Shown here one piece after another: positions 1 through 4,442 of a stretch of 5,406 bases of DNA. The notes beneath the pieces are model-generated. The model made no database searches and was not told where the DNA came from. It saw only the letters and a program-made list of their open reading frames with translations. This DNA is from Treponema sp. UBA4328. Its GTDB lineage: Bacteria > Spirochaetota > Spirochaetia > Treponematales > Treponemataceae. Position 1 is the stretch's first letter; the number at the start of each line of letters is the position of its first letter. The translations under genes were made by a program, and so were the position numbers. The DNA lies in the NCBI GenBank assembly GCA_002394465.1, contig DGTU01000142.1:1-5406 (forward strand). Reading direction: 5' to 3'.

Positions 1-715
1 GGAGGTTTTCAGCACCAACATCAAGTCCTACCATTGTCTTTTCGAGACGGTTCTGGTAAGCACCAAGGTCAGCACGCTGTTTGTTGATCTTTTTCAAAGC
101 TTCATCGATTGTTCCGATTGCGCGGTTAGCATCATCCGGAGCAGCGATTGACATGATCTCTTCAGAACCAACGTTGCGGAGTCCGAGAGCTGCAGCTGTC
201 ATTGTACCGATGAATACCTGTGTTCTCTGATCCATGTTAGCACCGATGTGGAACCACATAGAACCAGTAACTACGTTTTCACCTGTTGGGCGTGCGAAAC
301 GTCCTGTAAGCATGTTAAGTCCGTTGAACTGAGCAGCAGAAGCTATGCGGTCAACTTCAGCGATAAGTGAAGAAACTTCAACCTGAATCTGCATGCGGTC
401 TTCGTCTGTGTAGATACCGTTTGAAGACTGAACTGCAAGTTCGCGGATGCGCTGCATGATATCAGTTGTTTCCTGAAGATATCCTTCAGTAGTCTGGATG
501 AATGAAATACCATCCTGTGCGTTGCGTGAAGCACGGTTCATACCACGAATCTGTGCCCTCATTTTTTCAGAAACTGCAAGTCCTGAAGCATCATCACCGG
601 CGCGGTTAATCTGCATACCTGATGACAATTTTTCCATGTTCTTCTGGTTGCTAAGCTCTGTAAGGCCTGTTGCTCTCTGTGAGAACATTGCGCTCATATT
701 GTGATTAATAACCAT
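1..715 (-). CDS. flaB: Flagellin FlaB, core filament protein (3' end outside window)
   Basis: This is the N-terminal 238 codons of a spirochete class B flagellin, the subunit of the periplasmic flagellar filament core. The protein begins MVINHNMSAMFSQRATG, the conserved D0 start of flagellins. It continues with the D1 hallmark INRAGDDASGLAVSEKMR (about residues 36-53), then DIMQRIRELAVQSSNG (about 85-100), DRMQIQVEV and AQFNG (about 128-132). The stretch GSMWFHIGANMDQR (about 151-164) and the NKQRADLGAYQNR helix (about 211-223) are typical of Treponema FlaB. Treponema FlaB proteins are about 286 residues long, so roughly 50 C-terminal residues lie outside the window. The reading frame is open with no damage. 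The ATG at 713-715 is supported by an AAGGAGA ribosome binding site six bases upstream and by the family start. No signal peptide is seen, as expected for flagellar export. Which FlaB paralogue this is cannot be settled here. Confidence 0.97.
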   Translation of the reverse strand, partial: MVINHNMSAMFSQRATGLTELSNQKNMEKLSSGMQINRAGDDASGLAVSEKMRAQIRGMNRASRNAQDGISFIQTTEGYLQETTDIMQRIRELAVQSSNGIYTDEDRMQIQVEVSSLIAEVDRIASAAQFNGLNMLTGRFARPTGENVVTGSMWFHIGANMDQRTQVFIGTMTAAALGLRNVGSEEIMSIAAPDDANRAIGTIDEALKKINKQRADLGAYQNRLEKTMVGLDVGAENL

Positions 716-721
716 AATTTA

Positions 722-731
722 TCTCCTTGTA
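722..731 (-). promoter_or_regulatory. flaB ribosome binding site overlapping a CsrA-like motif
   Basis: On the minus strand the sequence TTACAAGGAGAT precedes the flaB ATG. AAGGAGA (722-728) is a strong Shine-Dalgarno sequence with a six-base spacer. The same bases contain UACAAGGA (724-731), which matches the core of the CsrA consensus RUACARGGAUGU at eight consecutive positions. CsrA is known to bind flagellin leaders in Borrelia (flaB) and Bacillus (hag). Binding here is inferred only, because any good Shine-Dalgarno sequence supplies part of the match. Confidence 0.6.
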
Positions 732-746
732 AGATCTGGTTCTATT

Positions 747-774
747 ACTACTTAAAGCCGCCGCTTTTTGTAGT
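747..774 (-). promoter_or_regulatory. Symmetric stem-loop in the flaB mRNA leader
   Basis: Read on the minus strand, the leader contains ACTAC-AA-AAAGC-GGCG-GCTTT-AA-GTAGT. Two perfect five-pair stems are separated by a 2x2 A/A internal loop and closed by a GGCG tetraloop, 28 nt in all. No U-run follows, so it is not an intrinsic terminator. It lies between the predicted transcription start (about 795) and the ribosome binding site, so it would be in the 5' UTR. It may stabilise the flagellin mRNA or present a regulator site; the role is inferred. Confidence 0.6.
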
Positions 775-802
775 TCCCCGGGTTTACCACCCTATATTTT
801 AT

Positions 803-829
803 ATTTCGGAGATAGAAAAAAAGACTTTA
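803..829 (-). promoter_or_regulatory. Sigma-28 (FliA)-type promoter of flaB
   Basis: On the minus strand TAAA (826-829) is followed by exactly 15 bases and then TCCGAAAT (803-810). This fits the flagellar sigma-28 consensus TAAA-N15-GCCGATAA, keeping the CCGA core. The predicted transcription start near 795 gives a leader of about 80 nt. FliA control of core flagellins is established in treponemes. No competing sigma-70 hexamer pair was evident upstream of flaB. Confidence 0.8.
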
Positions 830-830
830 G

Positions 831-858
831 AAAAAAATAAAAAAATTTTTAAAAAAAA
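831..858. other. A/T homopolymer tract behind the flaB promoter
   Basis: Twenty-eight bases are made only of A and T runs, including a centred AAAAATTTTT. On the minus strand the tract lies directly upstream of the flaB TAAA element, where it could act as an UP-like or bent-DNA element. It contains no gene, and the function is inferred from position only. Confidence 0.4.
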
Positions 859-862
859 GCAG

Positions 863-1067
863 TAATTTCGAATCAGCTGTTCATATGGTTACAATTGACT
901 ACCGGTCGCATAAATGCGGGTCAAAACCGTGCGCTGGCGCACTACACGCTGTTTGTGGCAATGGAATCCATTTAATGCCGCTTTGCAGCATCCACAAACA
1001 GAGTGTTTTTGCCCGCCTTTCCGCTCCCTCCCGTCAATTGAAATTAATCCTAAACGAATCGAAATTA
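863..1067. repeat. Large nested imperfect palindrome with inverted end segments
   Basis: This gene-free interval reads as one nested inverted repeat. The left arm has TAATTTCGA (863-871) and CAATTGAC (892-899). The right arm has their exact reverse complements, TCGAAATTA (1059-1067) and GTCAATTG (1033-1040). The paired segments lie 37 and 35 bases apart end to end, so the two arms are similar in layout. Inside them GCGGG (916-920) pairs with CCCGC (1012-1016) in the same register as CAATTGAC. The right arm also holds a direct repeat GAAATTAAT (1040-1048 and 1061-1069). No transposase is present. An open frame across it (885-1106) has no ribosome binding site and no recognisable domain, and I treat it as spurious. 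The best guess is a non-autonomous mobile or dispersed repeat; a structured RNA is the alternative. Confidence 0.6.
916..1016. other. Branched stem-loop core of the palindromic element
   Basis: Four stems pack with almost no spare bases. The outer stem is GCGGG-T-CAAAA (916-926, T921 bulged) against TTTTG-CCCGC (1007-1016). Hairpin A is GTGCG-CTGG-CGCAC (929-942). The long stem is ACAC-G-CTGTTTGTGG (944-958) against CCACAAACAG-A-GTGT (992-1006), with one G/A mismatch. This stem encloses two small hairpins: AATGG-AAT-CCATT (960-972) and ATGC-C-GC-TTT-GC-A-GCAT (975-991). The pairing was done by eye and the thermodynamics were not computed. No U-run follows on either strand in terminator position. 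It matches no RNA family that I recognise. Confidence 0.6.
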
Positions 1068-1082
1068 ATTCTTTTTAAAAAA

Positions 1083-1104
1083 AATGCGGGCACAGACCCG
1101 CATT
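1083..1104 (-). terminator. Intrinsic terminator of the hydrolase gene
   Basis: On the minus strand AATGCGGG-TCTGTG-CCCGCATT forms a perfect eight-pair hairpin whose 3' arm runs into a continuous T-run. It lies about 20 bases past the stop of the gene ending at 1124. This is a textbook rho-independent terminator for that gene and separates it from the downstream element and flaB. Confidence 0.92.
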
Positions 1105-1123
1105 AAGTTAAAGGGTTTTAATT

Positions 1124-2389
1124 TTATTTTTTGAAGTAGCTGTCGAGCCAGTCGAAGGCGGATTTCTGCTGCTCAGCCGGGAAGGCGTGTTCCATTTTTG
1201 GAATCAGGTCGGTTTTGAGTTTGTCTTCTGCGCCGTTTGCCTTCCAGATCTTGTGTACTTTTTCGTAAGCTTCCTTAGTTCCATCATTCGGGTTTACGGC
1301 ATCCATGTCACCGCCGATAAAGTACATTGGTTTAGGAGCTGCAAGTCCGGCTACGTCAGGATAGTCCAGGAATTTTGCGATTGTCGGGTGAAGCATACTG
1401 AATGCGGAATTTCCCTTGAGCTGTCCGTCTCCAGGAATGATGTGACCTTTCATTGTTCCGAACCAGCAGACTGCAACTCCGGCAGTGATGTCATCGCTGA
1501 TTGCTGCGAGCTGCCATGATCTGAATCCACCCATACTGAAACCGATGCAGGCAACTTTTTTCTTGTCTACCTGAGGGAGGCTTGCGAGGAATTTTGCTGC
1601 GCGGCAGTCTTCCTGTGCGATGATTCCGGCAAAACTTGTTCCCATGTTGAAAAGGTTAGAACCGAGTGACTGCTGGCTTTCTGTCGTAAAGTTCTTTACT
1701 GAACGGTCTCCCCATCCGAGGGCATCAAAACTCAGGACAACATATCCGCGCTTTGCAAGTTCATCGCCCGGGTAAAGGTCAGAGAAGTAGGTGTTTGCCC
1801 AGCTTTCTGAGTTTTTGATTTTGTCATAGATGGCTTTCTTTTCAGGTGGAAGTTTTTTGGCTGCTTCCTTTGCCTCTTTTTTATCTTTAATCTTGAAGAT
1901 TTTGGCAACATCCTTGTCAGAAATGATTGCCCTTACCATTTTTTCCTTACCGATTTCGAAGTTTGAACCGTGATCATGGAGCATAAGGGCTGCCGGGAAG
2001 GTTTCGTTCTTCTTTCCGTTTGGAATCAGAAGATAGGCAGAAACGCGGCTGTCCTGGCTGATGTTGAATACGATTTTCTGTGCAACATAGCCGTCACGTT
2101 TTTCCGTTTCAAGTACAACCATGTCAAAAGGCGTATTGTCAGTTTCCTGAATAATCAGTTCCCTGGCCTTGGCAAGACCGTCAGCCTTCCATTTTGCAAT
2201 ATCAACTCCGTCTTTGTATCCCATCGAGAAGGTCCAGCGGCTTTTTATTGACTCATAGAATGTTGGCAGACAGCGGTTAGCAGCATTGATTTCCTGTGTT
2301 ACGTATTTTTTGTCCCCGGCTGCAAATGCAGAAAAAGAGAGGGAAAAAAACGCAAGGGCTGCGGCTGAAACTTTTAAAATTTTCTTCAT
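1124..2389 (-). CDS. Exported alpha/beta hydrolase, acetyl-xylan-esterase/dienelactone-hydrolase-like
   Basis: The 421-residue protein opens with a Sec signal peptide: MKK, a hydrophobic stretch, then SAFA with likely cleavage after Ala23. There is no lipobox Cys, so it should be soluble in the periplasm or secreted. The mature part is a serine hydrolase with nucleophile elbow GFSMGG (Ser285), an acid in GGDMDAVNP (Asp361 or Asp363) and a histidine in MEHAFP (His401). HDHG (138-141) sits where the oxyanion-hole strand is expected, and GYVVLSFDALGWGDR (215-229) is typical of the Abhydrolase_7 / acetyl xylan esterase-like group. Residues about 158-192 form a Lys-rich helical insert. Removal of acyl groups from plant polysaccharides or related esters is a family-based inference; the substrate is unknown. 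The start has a GGAGG site (2397-2401) seven bases upstream. It is transcribed alone, divergently from the ModF-like gene. Confidence 0.9.
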   Translation of the reverse strand: MKKILKVSAAALAFFSLSFSAFAAGDKKYVTQEINAANRCLPTFYESIKSRWTFSMGYKDGVDIAKWKADGLAKARELIIQETDNTPFDMVVLETEKRDGYVAQKIVFNISQDSRVSAYLLIPNGKKNETFPAALMLHDHGSNFEIGKEKMVRAIISDKDVAKIFKIKDKKEAKEAAKKLPPEKKAIYDKIKNSESWANTYFSDLYPGDELAKRGYVVLSFDALGWGDRSVKNFTTESQQSLGSNLFNMGTSFAGIIAQEDCRAAKFLASLPQVDKKKVACIGFSMGGFRSWQLAAISDDITAGVAVCWFGTMKGHIIPGDGQLKGNSAFSMLHPTIAKFLDYPDVAGLAAPKPMYFIGGDMDAVNPNDGTKEAYEKVHKIWKANGAEDKLKTDLIPKMEHAFPAEQQKSAFDWLDSYFKK

Positions 2390-2437
2390 TGTAAATCCTC
2401 CAATGGTTTAAAACTAAATGAAGATTTTATAAAAAAA

Positions 2438-2450
2438 CATATAAAATATG
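2438..2450. promoter_or_regulatory. Small inverted repeat in the divergent intergenic gap
   Basis: CATAT-AAA-ATATG is a perfect five-base inverted repeat in the AT-rich gap between the hydrolase gene and the ModF-like gene. It could be an operator serving either promoter. In sequence this rich in A and T it may also be chance, so confidence is low. No convincing sigma-70 promoter for the hydrolase gene could be picked out here. Confidence 0.25.
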
Positions 2451-2493
2451 ACTTTATTGCTTAAATATATAGCGGTTGATCAGCCGATTTCAG

Positions 2494-2499
2494 TATAAT
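2494..2499 (+). promoter_or_regulatory. Consensus -10 box (TATAAT) just before the ModF-like start
   Basis: TATAAT at 2494-2499 is a perfect -10 hexamer. A start about seven bases downstream would fall at about 2506-2509, at or immediately before the ATG at 2509, implying a leaderless or near-leaderless mRNA. No good -35 box is seen at 16-18 bases upstream. TTGATC (2476-2481) is only 12 bases away, which is too close. There is no Shine-Dalgarno sequence before the ATG, consistent with leaderless initiation. Confidence 0.45.
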
Positions 2500-2508
2500 T
2501 TGCCTGTT

Positions 2509-4074
2509 ATGAACAAGAATTCCCTTATTTCCGTAAAAAACTGCAGCATTCAGGACATTAAAAAGACATACATTCCGCAGCTTGACTGGCAGATGAATGA
2601 CGGTGAGACCTGGCTTGTAACCGGTCCGAACGGCGGCGGTAAAAATGAATTTCTGAGGGCTCTGGCCGGCGAACTTCAGATGAAGCTTAATTCAGGTGAC
2701 GGCATTTATGAAAATTCTTTCGGGGATTCTGTTGAAATTGTCAGTCTGGAAAAAGCAGCCCGCCTGATTGAAGAAGAACGCGAACTTGATGAAAGCGAAT
2801 ATATGGACAGAATCGACATCGGCCGTACGGGACGCAGGTTTATCTGTGAAGTTCTCGGCGGACCTGATGCTAAACATAAAAATGCTCCGCTTCCTCCGGT
2901 TGCACAGCGCCTTGAAACTCTCCCGGAAGTTAAACTGTGCGGAATTGAAAAAATCCTGGACCGCGGCCTTCAGTTCATGTCGACTGGCGAAATACGCCGT
3001 ACACTTCTGTGTCGATGTCTTCTGAGCCGCAAAAAACTGCTTATCCTCAGCGATCCTTTCAGCGGACTTGATGCTGACAGCCGCCGGATTCTGCTTGAAT
3101 TCTTCGAGAGAATTTCAGAAAAAAAGAGCCTGCCGTATATAATTCTTGCAATGGAAAGGTATCATGAAATTCCTTCCAGCATTACTAACGTAATTGAATT
3201 TGCCGGCGGAAATGTCCGGTTCAGCGGAACACGCAGTGAATACGAAAAGCTTCTCGCCGAACGGGAAGAAAAAGACAGTCAGAGCCGGGCTTCCAGAAAA
3301 GATGCCTTTGTAACTGAGCTCAGGGACATTCAGGAAGATACTGCCGCATTAAACGGACCTTCATCAGAAGAAAACGATGATTTAATCCGCCTCAATGATG
3401 TTAATGTCGGCTGGGACGGAAATTATGTCCTTAAGAACCTGAACTGGACTGTAAGGAAAGGTGAACACTGGCTTATCCGCGGGCCGAACGGTTCAGGAAA
3501 AACTACGATACTCGAACTTATTACCGGTGACAACAAGCAGGTTTACTGCAATGACGTTCATCTTTTCGGAATGAAGAGGGGAAGCGGAGAATCAATCTGG
3601 GACATAAAAAAACAGCTCGGAATTGTAAGTTACCGCCTGCATGTTGAATACAGGATGGTCGGTTCAACTGACATTGAAGGCGTCATTATTTCCGGGTTCA
3701 GGGATACGATCGGAATATATGAGGCAAAAACTGATATAGAAATTGCTGCGGCCAGAAAGTGGCTCAAGCTTGCTGGTTTTGAGGGCCGTGAAAAGGAATC
3801 TTTTTCAAGCCTGAGTTATGGTGAACAGAGGGCAGTCCTTATCATCAGGGCAGCAGTAAAATGTCCGAAGGTCCTTATCCTTGATGAACCGTGTCACGGA
3901 CTTGATGATAATTATCGTCAGAAAATTCTCGATCTTCTTGAAACTGTTGCAGAAACAGGAACTACAAGCCTGCTTCATGTTACGCATGATCCGTCAGAAG
4001 TCCTCGAATGTGAAAAGCATATACTTGAACTTCATCCTGGATGCGATCCGATGTATAAAATCATTGAAAGATAA
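2509..4074 (+). CDS. modF: ModF-like protein with two fused ABC ATPase domains
   Basis: This 521-residue cytoplasmic protein has two ABC nucleotide-binding domains and no membrane segments. It resembles the ModF/PhrA family (COG1119; E. coli ModF is about 490 residues). The clearest match is in the second half, with CNDVHLFGMKRGSGESIWDIKK and ISGFRDTIGIYEA. Domain 2 is intact: Walker A GPNGSGKTT (325-333), signature LSYGEQ (435-440), Walker B VLILDEP (Asp459, Glu460) and H-loop His493. Domain 1 is degenerate: Walker A ends in Asn (GPNGGGKN, 39-46), Walker B reads LLILSDP (Ser181, Asp182), the signature is STGE (158-161) and no H-loop His is seen. A charged linker of about 250-290 joins the domains. 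ModF is linked to molybdate transport mostly by gene name and operon position in E. coli. No modABC genes are near here, so the role is open. An in-frame TTG lies at 2476, but the ATG at 2509 fits the family N-terminus. No ribosome binding site is visible. Confidence 0.9.
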   Translation: MNKNSLISVKNCSIQDIKKTYIPQLDWQMNDGETWLVTGPNGGGKNEFLRALAGELQMKLNSGDGIYENSFGDSVEIVSLEKAARLIEEERELDESEYMDRIDIGRTGRRFICEVLGGPDAKHKNAPLPPVAQRLETLPEVKLCGIEKILDRGLQFMSTGEIRRTLLCRCLLSRKKLLILSDPFSGLDADSRRILLEFFERISEKKSLPYIILAMERYHEIPSSITNVIEFAGGNVRFSGTRSEYEKLLAEREEKDSQSRASRKDAFVTELRDIQEDTAALNGPSSEENDDLIRLNDVNVGWDGNYVLKNLNWTVRKGEHWLIRGPNGSGKTTILELITGDNKQVYCNDVHLFGMKRGSGESIWDIKKQLGIVSYRLHVEYRMVGSTDIEGVIISGFRDTIGIYEAKTDIEIAAARKWLKLAGFEGREKESFSSLSYGEQRAVLIIRAAVKCPKVLILDEPCHGLDDNYRQKILDLLETVAETGTTSLLHVTHDPSEVLECEKHILELHPGCDPMYKIIER

Positions 4075-4079
4075 AAAAA

Positions 4080-4100
4080 GGCACTCCTCAGCGGAGTGCC
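4080..4100 (-). terminator. Terminator of the small membrane protein gene, convergent with modF
   Basis: GGCACTCC-TCAGC-GGAGTGCC (4080-4087 and 4093-4100) is a perfect eight-pair hairpin. On the minus strand it is followed by seven T residues (4073-4079), making it a proper intrinsic terminator for the gene that ends at 4121. On the plus strand no T-run follows, so it is at best a weak stop for the ModF-like transcript. The T-run overlaps the modF stop codon region. Confidence 0.88.
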
Positions 4101-4120
4101 TGTAAGTTCAAAGTTATTGA

Positions 4121-4309
4121 TTAAAGAAGATCCAGCAGAAGAATATCAACGGCGAAGAAGAAACCGAAGCCAACTGCACAGATTACGCCGAGAGCTACAA
4201 GGCCGATAAGCAACTGAACAAGTTTTGGAAGTTTATCAAAAGCAGCCTGTCTGTTAGCTGATTTTTTGTCACGGAGAGCAGCTTTTTCTGCTGATGAAAG
4301 TGTTGCCAT
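4121..4309 (-). CDS. 62-residue single-span membrane protein, function unknown
   Basis: I do not recognise this protein's family. It has a charged, Ala/Lys-rich N-terminal segment (MATLSSAEKAALRDKKSANR, 1-20) that should be helical and cytoplasmic. One long hydrophobic span follows from about residue 31 to 58 (Gly/Val/Phe/Leu-rich), and the protein ends directly after it (ILLLDLL). The positive residues before the span predict an N-in orientation. It is very likely a real gene. An AGGAG site (4316-4320) sits six bases before the ATG, a near-consensus sigma-70 promoter lies just upstream, and a matching terminator follows the stop. Together these give a compact monocistronic transcript of roughly 265 nt. 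It could be a small membrane regulator, an accessory subunit or a structural peptide. A toxin-like peptide is possible, but nothing specific supports that. Confidence 0.8.
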   Translation of the reverse strand: MATLSSAEKAALRDKKSANRQAAFDKLPKLVQLLIGLVALGVICAVGFGFFFAVDILLLDLL

Positions 4310-4347
4310 AAAAAACTCCTATTGAAAACACGAATAAAGATATTGAT

Positions 4348-4376
4348 ATATTAAATTGTTAATGAATTGCCGTCAA
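4348..4376 (-). promoter_or_regulatory. Sigma-70 promoter of the small membrane protein gene
   Basis: On the minus strand TTGACG (4371-4376) and TAATAT (4348-4353) are separated by exactly 17 bases. Each hexamer differs from the TTGACA/TATAAT consensus at few positions, with optimal spacing. The predicted start is near 4341, giving a leader of about 30 nt containing the AGGAG site. Confidence 0.8.
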
Positions 4377-4404
4377 GAAGATATTTTTATTTTCCTGAAA
4401 TATG

Positions 4405-4440
4405 TATAGAATATGATAACTAAAATTTACCTGAGGTGAT
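4405..4440 (+). promoter_or_regulatory. Ribosome binding site and tentative -10 region of the DUF711 gene
   Basis: GAGGTGAT (4433-4440) is an extended match to the anti-Shine-Dalgarno sequence just before the ATG at 4443 and fixes that start. Possible -10 hexamers are TATAGA (4405-4410) and TATGAT (4412-4417), but no matching -35 box is evident. The ribosome binding site is secure; the promoter assignment is weak. Confidence 0.5.
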
Positions 4441-4442
4441 TT

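Noticed and set aside
914..1016. Core structure as an integron attC site, since some treponemes carry chromosomal integrons
   Set aside because: No RYYYAAC/GTTRRRY core-site pair is found at the ends, and no cassette gene or integrase is in the window.
892..1041. CAATTGA on both sides of the core as a direct target-site duplication
   Set aside because: CAATTG is its own reverse complement, so direct and inverted readings are confounded. The match extends further as an inverted repeat (CAATTGAC/GTCAATTG), and the copies lie more than 15 bases from the core stem.
1040..1069. GAAATTAAT repeated twice as a CRISPR-like or iteron array
   Set aside because: Only two nine-base AT-rich copies, 21 bases apart, are present. 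That is too few and too short for an array or a replication origin.
885..1106. 73-codon plus-strand open frame across the palindromic element
   Set aside because: It has no ribosome binding site and no recognisable domain, and it runs through the stems and the opposite-strand terminator. The inverted-repeat structure explains the sequence better.
1187..1519. 110-codon plus-strand frame inside the hydrolase gene
   Set aside because: It is antisense to a clearly conserved hydrolase, has no domain and has no ribosome binding site. It is a shadow frame.
2476..2508. TTG at 2476 as the true start of the ModF-like protein
   Set aside because: It has no ribosome binding site. The added residues do not match the family N-terminus, and the stretch contains the TATAAT box.
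4121..4309. Small membrane peptide as a type I toxin
   Set aside because: No antisense RNA promoter, repeat or known toxin motif was found. Its size and single membrane span alone do not support the call.
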